Shown here piece by piece: positions 6,064-12,272 of a DNA stretch of 12,272 nt; position 1 is the stretch's first letter; each line of letters opens with the position of its first letter. Source of the stretch: an uncultured Lachnospiraceae bacterium (GTDB lineage Bacteria > Bacillota > Clostridia > Lachnospirales > Lachnospiraceae); contig CAJUHQ010000081.1 of the NCBI GenBank assembly GCA_910586095.1, forward strand, positions 4,152 to 16,423. Reading direction: 5' to 3'. The position numbers and the translations under genes were made by a program. The notes below the pieces were generated by a model. The model was not told the DNA's origin. It ran no database searches and worked only from the letters and a program-made list of their open reading frames with translations.

Positions 6064-7734
6064 TTAAAACAACCCTGTAATTATCCCTTCATCTGTCACA
6101 TCAATCTGATAGGCCGCTGGAGATTTTGGCAATCCAGGCATTGTCATAACAGCCCCTGTAAGCACCACCACAAAACCTGCTCCCGCAGAAACATACACCT
6201 CTCTTATATTCATAGTAAAACCTTCTGGCCGTCCCAAAAGTGTTGGATCATCAGAAAGCGAATATTGATTTTTGGCCATACATACAGGAAACTTGCCAAA
6301 CCCAAGCTCCTCAAGCCGCGCGATCTGTCTGACAGCAGCCGGAGAAAATACCACTTGTGCTGCACCATAGATTTCTTGTGCCACACATTTAATCTTATCT
6401 GTGATAGATCGTTCATCCTCATAAATCGGCGCAAAATGACTTTCCTTTTCAGCTAATGTTTTAAGCACTGCATTTGCAAGTGCTATTCCTCCTTCTCCAC
6501 CCTTTTCCCACACTTCAGAAAGGGCAAAATCACAATTTCTCTCGGTGCAGAACCGTTCCACAAACTCTAGTTCTGCTGATGTGTCTGTCACAAATGCATT
6601 GAGAGCAACCACAACAGGCACACCATATTTTTGCAGATTCTCAATATGTTTTTCCAGATTTACAATTCCTGCTGCAAGCGCTTCGAGATTCTCCTCATTA
6701 AGATTATCCTTTTGCACTCCTCCATTATATTTGAGGGCGCGTACTGTAGCGACAAGCACCACCACATCAGGAGAAAGACCTGCCTGACGACACTTAATAT
6801 CAAAAAACTTTTCTGCTCCAAGATCCGCTCCAAAACCAGCTTCTGTCACTACATAATCCGCCATCTTTAGGGCCGCCTTTGTAGCACGTACACTATTGCA
6901 TCCATGTGCAATATTGGCGAATGGTCCTCCGTGCACAATTGCAGGTGTATGCTCAAGAGTCTGAATCAAATTGGGTTTTATAGCATCTTTTAACAATGCT
7001 GCCATTGCCCCTGTAGCCTTGATCTGACCCGCAGTTACTGGCTCTGCATTGTAGTTATATGCCACCACCATTCTATCAAGTCGTTGTTTTAAATCCTCCA
7101 TATCATTTGCAAGACATAGTACTGCCATAATTTCTGAAGCGACCGTAATCACAAAATGATCTTCTCTGACGACTCCATCAGCCTTGCCACCCATACCAAC
7201 CACAATATTTCTCAACACTCTGTCATTCATATCTAGACATCTCTTCCACACAATCTGACGAGTGTCAATGCCTAGCTCATTTCCTTGTTGAATATGATTG
7301 TCAAGTAACGCCGCACACAAATTATTAGCCGCTGTAATAGCGTGAAAATCTCCTGTAAAATGAAGATTGAGATCTTCCATAGGAACCACTTGCGCCATTC
7401 CTCCGCCAGCAGCACCACCCTTTATGCCAAAGCAGGGTCCGAGAGATGGCTCACGCAGTGCAATAACCGCTTTTTTCCCAAGTCTGCCAAATGCTTGCCC
7501 TAGTCCTACGCTTGTCGTTGTTTTTCCTTCTCCTGCTGGTGTTGGATTGATAGCTGTGACAAGAATCAATTTACCATCATTATTTTTTTCTATTGTCTTG
7601 ATAAATGTGTCCGATATTTTGGCCTTATAATTTCCATACAATTCAAGATCTTGTGCTGTTATTCCTAAGGATGCAGCAACTTCTGTAATAGGGTATAATT
7701 GCGCTTCCTGCGCTATTTCAATATCAGATTTCAT
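6064..7734 (-). CDS. fhs: Formate--tetrahydrofolate ligase
   Basis: A 556-residue cytoplasmic enzyme, the usual family length. It joins formate to tetrahydrofolate with ATP to give 10-formyl-tetrahydrofolate, feeding purine and fMet synthesis and, in acetogens, the methyl branch of the Wood-Ljungdahl pathway. Visible motifs are the P-loop TPAGEGKTT (65-73), the signature REPSLGPCFGIKGGAAGGG (94-112), EDLNLHFTGDFHAI (120-133) and the C-terminal MPGLPKSPAA. All are intact. The ATG has GAGGAGG 8 bases upstream. The gene lies 94 bp after ftsK and 20 bp before the zinc-ribbon gene. No other folate or acetogenesis gene is in the window, so the sequence does not show whether it serves one-carbon supply or acetogenesis. 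Confidence 0.97.
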   Translation of the reverse strand: MKSDIEIAQEAQLYPITEVAASLGITAQDLELYGNYKAKISDTFIKTIEKNNDGKLILVTAINPTPAGEGKTTTSVGLGQAFGRLGKKAVIALREPSLGPCFGIKGGAAGGGMAQVVPMEDLNLHFTGDFHAITAANNLCAALLDNHIQQGNELGIDTRQIVWKRCLDMNDRVLRNIVVGMGGKADGVVREDHFVITVASEIMAVLCLANDMEDLKQRLDRMVVAYNYNAEPVTAGQIKATGAMAALLKDAIKPNLIQTLEHTPAIVHGGPFANIAHGCNSVRATKAALKMADYVVTEAGFGADLGAEKFFDIKCRQAGLSPDVVVLVATVRALKYNGGVQKDNLNEENLEALAAGIVNLEKHIENLQKYGVPVVVALNAFVTDTSAELEFVERFCTERNCDFALSEVWEKGGEGGIALANAVLKTLAEKESHFAPIYEDERSITDKIKCVAQEIYGAAQVVFSPAAVRQIARLEELGFGKFPVCMAKNQYSLSDDPTLLGRPEGFTMNIREVYVSAGAGFVVVLTGAVMTMPGLPKSPAAYQIDVTDEGIITGLF

Positions 7735-7755
7735 AATCTGCTCCTCCTCTGCCTG

Positions 7756-7783
7756 AAAATATACATTGTCAGATATCTGTCAC
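7756..7783 (-). promoter_or_regulatory. Possible promoter of fhs, spanning a 10-bp palindrome
   Basis: On the minus strand there is GTGACA (7783-7778, five of six -35 bases), a 16-base spacer and TATTTT (7761-7756, four of six -10 bases). The start would fall just before the fhs ribosome binding site. A perfect palindrome CAGATATCTG (7770-7779) lies across the spacer and the end of the -35 box. No terminator is evident between ftsK and fhs, so read-through from ftsK is also possible. Confidence 0.35.
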
Positions 7784-7828
7784 TATTTTGTTTGCACTGT
7801 GAGTTTCATTCGCAATGATGAATAGATA

Positions 7829-10702
7829 TTACATATTCTCATCCATATATGTCTGAAATTGTTCCATGCTCATTAGAATACGGCGTGGTTTTGTACCTTC
7901 CTCCGCCCCCACTACTCCAGCCTCTTCAAGCTGATCTACAATACGCGCAGCACGATTAAAACCAATCTTAAACACTCTCTGAAGCATACCAATCGACGCC
8001 TTATCCTTCTCTATCACAAATTTAGCGGCCTCTGCAAAATAAGTGTCTACATCACTACCGCCGCCTGCTCCTCCTCCTGACGGACTTTGCAATGTCTTGA
8101 TCTTATCTTCAATATCACTACTATATGTATTGCCCAGCATTTGGTTCTTAAGAAAATCTACAACATCTGATACTTCAGAATCAGAGACAAATGCCCCTTG
8201 TACGCGGGCAGGTTTTGTATAGCCTTGCGGATAAAAAAGCATATCACCTTTTCCCAAAAGCTTCTCTGCACCATTCATGTCCAAAATCGTACGTGAATCC
8301 ACTCCACTCGACACACTAAACGCAATACGGCTTGGCATATTGGCCTTAATCAAGCCTGTAATAACATCAACCGATGGTCTTTGCGTTGCGATTACCAGAT
8401 GAATTCCACAAGCACGCGCCAACTGCGCCAATCGACAAATACTCGCCTCAACTTCACCAGATGCCACCATCATCAAGTCAGCAAGCTCGTCCACAATAAT
8501 AACAATCTGTGGAAGTTTTTGAATCGGTTCTCCGTCGGCGGAAGTTTTGCCCATCTCTGCCGCCTTATTATATCCTTTTAGATCTCTAACATTGAGTTCT
8601 GCAAATTTTTTGTATCGGTCATCCATCTCTGCAACACCCCAATTTAGCGCAGCAGATGCTTTTTTGGGATCGGTCACTACTGGTATCATCAAATGCGGGA
8701 TACCATTATATACACTTAATTCAACCACCTTAGGATCGATCATAATCAACTTGACATCTGAAGGATCTGCCTTGTACAAAATACTCATGACAATAGTATT
8801 GATACATACAGATTTACCTGATCCTGTGGCACCAGCAATCAATACATGCGGCATTTTTGCAATATCTGTCACTACTGTCTGCCCTGCGATATCCTTGCCT
8901 ACTGCAAATGCCAGATTGGAGGAAAAGTTTTGAAATTCCTGTGATTCCAAAAGATCACGAAATGCCACCATACTATTTTCTTTGTTGGGAACTTCAATTC
9001 CCACAGCTGCTTTACCAGGAATTGGTGCTTCTATTCGGATATCCGTAGCTGCTAAATTGAGTTTAATATCATCAGCTAACCCCACAATCTTGCTAACCTT
9101 TACACCTTGTTCTGGTTGCATTTCATATCGCGTGACAGAAGGCCCCTGACTAATATCTGTGATTGTCACTTTCACTCCAAAATTTGCGAGAGTTTGTTGA
9201 AGGCGCAATGCTGTTTCCTTAAGCTGATTTGTAGAATCGCCTTTTTTGGGTTCTCCCTTCTTCAGCAAATGTAGTGGTGGAAAAATATACTTTTTTTGCA
9301 CCACTTCTTCTGGTTTTATAGAAGTCTCCTGCTGTATAGCATGTTCTTGTGTAGCAGGATTCTTTTCTGGAAAACTTACTTGACTAGAAGGTCTTTCCTG
9401 CCTAAAAGTTTCTTCTTGTGCTACTATTGTGACATCCTCCTGTATATTTTCTGTGGACGATCTTGGCATGACTGTATGCTCTGTCACAGGTTCTGGCATC
9501 TGGTCAATGGCCTCTATATCGTAGGTCATATCCTGATAATCAGAATCGGTATATGGCTCCTCTATCTGAGGTTCTTCAAATACTTCTTCATAACTGTCAC
9601 CAAAGAAATTCACAGGTTCCTCTATGTCTTCTACATCATCCAAAACAGACTTTTCGACAGCGATACCCTGATCTGCAAATTGCATATCTATGTCAGAAGG
9701 CTCTTGTTCTGTCATAGTATTGTATGGACGAACACTAATGTCTTCGCAGACAGCCCCCTCCTCATCAAGCAGAACAATTTCATGAATATCTTGTCTTGCA
9801 GCATCCTTCGCTTTTTCAGCCTTAAGAGTCATAGCAGTGCTCGATGCAACACCTCTTGCCTTTTTATCTATTCTTCGTGCCCGCTCCTCTGCTTCTTTTT
9901 TATGTGGTTCCTGCACACGCTTTTTTCGTTTAGACGCTGTTTTTGATGATTTTGTATTCTCTACCTCTTCGTAGTCATCATACTCCTGTTCATACTCCTC
10001 ACGGAGGCTCTCACGATACTCTCTCATTCTAGCAGCATCTTCTCTTGCAGATTCGATTAAATAAGAACTTCCCTTTTTGACTCCCGACAAAAAACTGCGT
10101 TCTGTAATAAATACCACTGAAATAATTCCTAACACTCCAACCACAAAAAGAGAGCCGCCAAATCCTACAAGCTTATTTAAGCCATGTGCAACGCTTCCAA
10201 AAAGTACGCCACCTCCTGCATGGTGTTCAACAGAAGTTTCATACAATTCTTTCACAAGAGAAATTCCTATAAGCAAACTCTCCTGTTTCATAACCATATA
10301 AGCTATAATCCCTACCAAAAATACTAAAATAACTGCACTTACCATCTTGATAATCGCGACAGTATTGCCTTTATTTGATATTCCAAATGCAAATCCTAAG
10401 AAAATAATGATTGGAACAATATATGCTAATAAACCAAACAAACCAAACATCACATTTCGTACACCTTCTGCCGCCGCTCCACGAATGATTCCTGTGACAC
10501 ATAAAAACATAAAAATTGCCGCAGCAAAGATCATAATCAACATGACCTCATTCTTCACTGCAATATCTACATTTTTCCTAGAGGACTTAGATGACGATCT
10601 TCTACCTCTTGTATTAGATGTTGTTCGCTTCGTCGTTCTTGATGTACTTCTATTTTTATTCGTTCTGTTTTTTGATGCATTTTTTCCTGATGCAGATGCC
10701 AT
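7829..10702 (-). CDS. ftsK: FtsK/SpoIIIE-family DNA translocase
   Basis: A 957-residue septal DNA pump that uses ATP to move chromosome ends through the closing division or sporulation septum. In order: a basic Ser/Thr/Arg/Lys-rich tail (1-45); four membrane spans at about 51-72, 84-108, 116-138 and 178-200; a long acidic linker rich in Glu/Asp (about 206-470); the alpha and RecA-like motor (about 475-870) with Walker A GATGSGKS (624-631), Walker B IVIIVDE (733-739) and IATQRPSVDVITGLIK (771-786); a glycine-rich hinge (875-883); and a winged-helix gamma domain (884-957) with IGFNRAARIVDQLEEAGVVG, which in the family reads orienting DNA sequences. The start has GGGGGAG 8 bases upstream. Whether it acts in division, sporulation or both cannot be told from sequence. 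It has its own promoter. Confidence 0.95.
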   Translation of the reverse strand: MASASGKNASKNRTNKNRSTSRTTKRTTSNTRGRRSSSKSSRKNVDIAVKNEVMLIMIFAAAIFMFLCVTGIIRGAAAEGVRNVMFGLFGLLAYIVPIIIFLGFAFGISNKGNTVAIIKMVSAVILVFLVGIIAYMVMKQESLLIGISLVKELYETSVEHHAGGGVLFGSVAHGLNKLVGFGGSLFVVGVLGIISVVFITERSFLSGVKKGSSYLIESAREDAARMREYRESLREEYEQEYDDYEEVENTKSSKTASKRKKRVQEPHKKEAEERARRIDKKARGVASSTAMTLKAEKAKDAARQDIHEIVLLDEEGAVCEDISVRPYNTMTEQEPSDIDMQFADQGIAVEKSVLDDVEDIEEPVNFFGDSYEEVFEEPQIEEPYTDSDYQDMTYDIEAIDQMPEPVTEHTVMPRSSTENIQEDVTIVAQEETFRQERPSSQVSFPEKNPATQEHAIQQETSIKPEEVVQKKYIFPPLHLLKKGEPKKGDSTNQLKETALRLQQTLANFGVKVTITDISQGPSVTRYEMQPEQGVKVSKIVGLADDIKLNLAATDIRIEAPIPGKAAVGIEVPNKENSMVAFRDLLESQEFQNFSSNLAFAVGKDIAGQTVVTDIAKMPHVLIAGATGSGKSVCINTIVMSILYKADPSDVKLIMIDPKVVELSVYNGIPHLMIPVVTDPKKASAALNWGVAEMDDRYKKFAELNVRDLKGYNKAAEMGKTSADGEPIQKLPQIVIIVDELADLMMVASGEVEASICRLAQLARACGIHLVIATQRPSVDVITGLIKANMPSRIAFSVSSGVDSRTILDMNGAEKLLGKGDMLFYPQGYTKPARVQGAFVSDSEVSDVVDFLKNQMLGNTYSSDIEDKIKTLQSPSGGGAGGGSDVDTYFAEAAKFVIEKDKASIGMLQRVFKIGFNRAARIVDQLEEAGVVGAEEGTKPRRILMSMEQFQTYMDENM

Positions 10703-10732
10703 AATACTAACTCCCCCTAAAATACGTTCCAG

Positions 10733-10747
10733 GTGGTATTATACCAC
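10733..10747. promoter_or_regulatory. 15-bp dyad over the ftsK -10 box
   Basis: GTGGTAT (10733-10739) and ATACCAC (10741-10747) form a perfect inverted repeat about a single central base, and the -10 TATAAT lies wholly inside it. A protein bound here would block the promoter. A -10 box is itself A/T-rich, so part of the symmetry could be chance, but the GTGG/CCAC ends are not explained by the box. Confidence 0.45.
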
Positions 10748-10766
10748 TTTTTGACGTACTTGTCAT
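10738..10766 (-). promoter_or_regulatory. Promoter of ftsK
   Basis: On the minus strand there is ATGACA (10766-10761, five of six -35 bases), a 17-base spacer and a perfect TATAAT (10743-10738). It lies about 36 bases before the ATG. This is the best-matching promoter in the window. Confidence 0.8.
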
Positions 10767-10858
10767 TCTAATTTTCCCTAATTTCGCGGTAGATACACCA
10801 TTTTAACCCTCCATTCTTACCAAAGTTTGCGAATTTGGACGTCAGCACAATATTTGCA

Positions 10859-11008
10859 AAACGAACAAGTTCGTTTGTGAAAAATTTATTTTTCACACTA
10901 ACCTTCATATCGCAGCTTTGCTGCGACTCAAATCCAGATGAAAAACGCCTGCTTTTGGCGTTTTTCCTGTGTGAAAAAAGTCTGCTTTTGGCGTTTTTCA
11001 CACTAACC
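10859..11008. repeat. Repeat-rich stem-loop element upstream of ftsK
   Basis: Five short perfect inverted repeats lie in a row: AAACGAAC/GTTCGTTT (10859-10876), GTGAAAAA/TTTTTCAC (10877-10896), CGCAGC/GCTGCG (10911-10925), GAAAAACGCC/GGCGTTTTTC (10940-10966) and GTGTGAAAAA/TTTTTCACAC (10969-11003). Two direct repeats bind them together: CTGCTTTTGGCGTTTTTC (10949-10966 and 10982-10999) and TTTTTCACACTAACC (10889-10903 and 10994-11008). It looks like a composite non-coding repeat, possibly present elsewhere in the genome. At least the fourth stem would act as a terminator in either direction, insulating ftsK from the gene upstream. Confidence 0.65.
10940..10966. terminator. Bidirectional-looking terminator within the repeat element
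   Basis: GAAAAACGCC (10940-10949) pairs with GGCGTTTTTC (10957-10966) around a 7-base loop. The A run on one side and T run on the other give a GC core followed by a U tract on either strand. Confidence 0.55.
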
Positions 11009-11205
11009 ACCAAATATACATGGCAAAAATCAGTACCTTACAACGATTTCTTTATGTAATACAAGCTATTTGAAATACCTATACACAATCAAGAATGACA
11101 GATACTTCTTTACATGCCGATCAACTTATTAAATTTGCTGACATACTTCCTTTAGAGAAAATATGTCACTATATGATGCATGACACGCAGTAGGTAGGAA
11201 AAGTC

Positions 11206-11340
11206 TTTACTATTCGATTGGTACAGCTTTGCGCGATGAACACGGGTTATGCAATCGAGTAGGAGCGTTTTATCTTTCCTACTCGTGCGCCGGACGCGGG
11301 CAGCTTTGTCTGCACATTTCCTTTCCGCGTCCGTGCGCAT
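11206..11340. repeat. GC-rich stem-loop element between ftsK and the SHOCT gene
   Basis: Three nested or adjacent stems: TCGATTG/CAATCGA (11214-11220 with 11252-11258), CGAGTAGGA/TCCTACTCG (11256-11264 with 11277-11285), and a long stem GCGCCGGACGCGG (11287-11299) with CCGCGTCCGTGCGC (11325-11338), nearly perfect with one bulged base. The last encloses GCAG/CTGC (11300-11303 with 11310-11313). The first two stems share bases 11256-11258 and so compete. The 11282-11340 part is clearly more GC-rich than the surrounding A/T-rich DNA. No open frame here has a ribosome binding site. I see no known RNA family signature. Confidence 0.55.
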
Positions 11341-11371
11341 AAAAAACAAAAGAGCACAAATCACATGCTCT
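11341..11371 (-). terminator. Terminator of the SHOCT gene
   Basis: On the minus strand AGAGCA (11371-11366) pairs with TGCTCT (11356-11351) around a 9-base loop, followed at once by TTTGTTTTTT (11350-11341). It lies about 70 bases after the stop codon. A weaker hairpin comes before it (11401-11411 with 11419-11428), followed by a T-rich stretch. Confidence 0.7.
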
Positions 11372-11439
11372 CTTGTCTCTCTACATAAAAATATCAAAAT
11401 AACATCCCCTGTCAGTAGCAGGTATGTTGTCCTCGCTAT

Positions 11440-12003
11440 CTAGCGAAGGATGCTCTTAACTTTTTCATCGTATTCAGCCTTAGTGATAATACCCATTTCT
11501 AGTTGTATCTCGATTTTTCTAAGCAACTCATGATTATCATAGCGCTTCTGTGCTATCTCTAGTTTGATATCATACTCTAGTTGTGTAAGCACGTCTAATG
11601 CAAGTGCTTTATCTAACTTTTGCTTGGTTGCCTCAAACTCTTCTTGCGCTTTCTTTCTTGCACGTTCCTCATTTCCTTCTCTAATCAAAGCTTCCTTAGT
11701 GTCAATCTGCAATTTGACATCTGCTAACTTCTCAAGATCGGGCTTCATGGCTTCCAATACATCTGAGACATCAAATGCCACGTTGCTGTCACACTTTTCA
11801 ATGTAAGCAACGTATCTCTTTCCAATTGCTGCATAAGATTCTTCTAATTTCTTTTCAATCACAGACTTTTGAATATTCAAACTTGCCAATTCACTCTGCT
11901 CCTTCGTCGCATTATAAATAGAACCCCCTATACTCTTTGCCGAATGGATCACCGTGTCTCCAACTTCTTTTGCTGTTTTTGCTGCCTTGCCAAACATATC
12001 CAT
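11440..12003 (-). CDS. Small coiled protein with C-terminal SHOCT-like modules
   Basis: A 187-residue soluble protein. Residues 1-40 are alpha-helical and small-residue rich; 40-130 are highly charged and helical (likely coiled coil, with many Lys/Glu). The C-terminus holds a SHOCT-like module (about 158-186) ending L-E-M-G-I-I-T-K-A-E-Y-D-E-K-V-K-S-I-L, and a weaker copy just before it (about 128-150: KLDKALALDVLTQLEYDIKL). SHOCT modules are short C-terminal helices seen on many unrelated bacterial proteins, and I infer a protein-contact role. No catalytic motif, signal peptide or membrane span is visible. A strong AAGGAGGT lies 9 bases before the ATG. Promoter and terminator indicate a single-gene unit. 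The stop codon lies inside a small dyad, TCGCTA/TAGCGA (11433-11446). Specific function unknown. Confidence 0.8.
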   Translation of the reverse strand: MDMFGKAAKTAKEVGDTVIHSAKSIGGSIYNATKEQSELASLNIQKSVIEKKLEESYAAIGKRYVAYIEKCDSNVAFDVSDVLEAMKPDLEKLADVKLQIDTKEALIREGNEERARKKAQEEFEATKQKLDKALALDVLTQLEYDIKLEIAQKRYDNHELLRKIEIQLEMGIITKAEYDEKVKSILR

Positions 12004-12098
12004 ATTATTCTACCTCCTTATAGGTAAACCGCCTGTGTCATGTCTTTATGACATGTACCAGGACCTGCATCAACGAAAAAGCTTTTTTGCTTTTGTCT

Positions 12099-12127
12099 AT
12101 TGTACCATACTCCCTATAAAAAGTCAT
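12099..12127 (-). promoter_or_regulatory. Promoter of the SHOCT gene
   Basis: On the minus strand there is ATGACT (12127-12122, four of six -35 bases), a 17-base spacer and TACAAT (12104-12099, five of six -10 bases). The transcript would have a leader of about 90 bases with a small stem, CATGTC/GACATG (12039-12044 with 12050-12055). Confidence 0.55.
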
Positions 12128-12164
12128 AAAATACCAAACTTTTTCAGACTTTTTTCAGAGTTTC

Positions 12165-12193
12165 TTTACAAAATAAACTAGATATAATACTAT
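12165..12193 (+). promoter_or_regulatory. Promoter of the rightward gene at the edge
   Basis: Two overlapping readings are possible. TTTACA (12165-12170), a 17-base spacer and TACTAT (12188-12193) has good spacing. A perfect TATAAT (12183-12188) also exists but has no good -35 at the right distance. It is divergent from the SHOCT gene promoter. Confidence 0.45.
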
Positions 12194-12266
12194 GAAAGTT
12201 GCCCTTTACTTTCATAATAAACCCCCATGTCTGTCATCAGACACCACTATGAATGAAAGGGGTTTA
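12191..12266 (+). promoter_or_regulatory. Structured leader that can mask the ribosome binding site
   Basis: TAAACCCC (12218-12225) is the exact complement of GGGGTTTA (12259-12266), which includes the ribosome binding site AAAGGGG (12256-12262). Between them GTCTG/CAGAC (12229-12242) makes an inner stem. CTTTCAT (12209-12215) can pair either with ATGAAAG at 12192-12198 (part of a 9-bp inverted repeat, 12191-12216) or with ATGAAAG at 12253-12259. These are mutually exclusive folds, as in a translational switch. No known riboswitch class is recognised. Confidence 0.45.
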
Positions 12267-12268
12267 CT

Positions 12269-12272
12269 ATGA
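12269..12272 (+). CDS. Start of a rightward gene (first codon only)
   Basis: ATG at 12269-12271 has AAAGGGG six bases upstream and a promoter-like sequence about 80 bases before that. Only the first codon lies in the window, so the product is unknown. Confidence 0.5.

Larger units (their letters stand above)
10744..11439. other. Gene-free region of about 700 bp upstream of ftsK
   Basis: The stretch contains the ftsK promoter at its left end, the two stem-loop elements described separately, and the SHOCT gene terminator at its right end. The part between the elements, about 11009-11205, shows no structure or convincing gene. It holds a short plus-strand reading frame (11020-11193) interrupted by a TGA at 11071, with no ribosome binding site at either possible ATG. 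Confidence 0.6.

Noticed and set aside
9296..9946. 216-codon plus-strand frame opposite the ftsK linker
   Set aside because: It is the antisense of the low-complexity Glu-rich linker, with a composition heavy in Phe, Cys and Leu and no ribosome binding site or known domain.
10785..10808. Seven-codon mini frame (MVYLPRN) on the minus strand with GGAGGG before it
   Set aside because: It lies upstream of the ftsK promoter and so would not be in that mRNA; it probably reflects the edge of the repeat element.
10768..11013. 81-codon minus-strand reading frame across the repeat element
   Set aside because: It starts at a TTG without a ribosome binding site and its repeats in protein follow the DNA direct and inverted repeats, so it is better explained as a non-coding repeat.
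11020..11193. Plus-strand frame reading MAKISTLQRFLYVIQAI, a TGA, then about 39 more codons
   Set aside because: It could be a broken gene remnant, but there is no ribosome binding site, the pieces are short, and no family is recognised, so chance is as likely.
11152..11397. 81-codon minus-strand reading frame
   Set aside because: It starts at a TTG with no ribosome binding site, runs through the SHOCT gene terminator and the GC-rich stems, and has no recognisable domain.

Overview
The window looks like a chromosomal segment of an AT-rich Firmicute, most likely a gut Clostridia/Lachnospiraceae-type organism. The reasons are consistent AGGAGG ribosome binding sites, sigma-A-type promoters, a formate--tetrahydrofolate ligase, a long FtsK/SpoIIIE translocase with four membrane spans, and a BlaI/M56-peptidase sensor pair of the kind common in that family. 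The genus is not determined. Every complete gene is on the minus strand, so transcription runs from high to low coordinates. A second gene, on the plus strand, appears to begin at the extreme right edge.

Layout from right to left. At 12269 a rightward gene just starts, behind a short leader that can fold over its ribosome binding site. At 12003-11440 lies a small SHOCT-type coiled protein with its own promoter and terminator. From 11439 to 10744 there is no convincing gene but many stem-loops: a GC-rich one at 11206-11340 and a repeat-rich one at 10859-11008. At 10702-7829 is an FtsK/SpoIIIE DNA translocase with a near-consensus promoter whose -10 box sits in a perfect dyad. It is followed 94 bp later by fhs (7734-6064). 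Then, in tight succession, come a zinc-ribbon/TPR/chitobiase-C-terminal membrane protein (6043-4529) and a free-standing condensation-type acyltransferase (4508-3231). A 17-bp hairpin at 3050-3097 closes this unit.

The left part holds a two-gene sensor operon: a BlaI-family repressor (2882-2502) overlapping by ATGA an M56 (BlaR1/MecR1-type) membrane metalloprotease (2505-415). Its promoter carries two near-identical 17-bp sites, one over the -10 box and one beside the ribosome binding site, which looks like autoregulation. The sensor part of the protease lacks any SxxK penicillin-binding motif and instead carries about four tandem 29-residue repeats, so the signal is probably not a beta-lactam. 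Further left is a structured 350-bp intergenic region. It ends with the promoter and first 22 codons of a signal-peptide-bearing protein that leaves the window. That promoter has a run of seven G in a short 15-bp spacer, a possible phase-variation site.

The strongest candidates for something undescribed are the repeat-bearing M56 sensor with its twin operators, the poly-G promoter, the fhs/zinc-ribbon/acyltransferase cluster, and the two structured intergenic elements upstream of ftsK. None of these could be tested against databases here.
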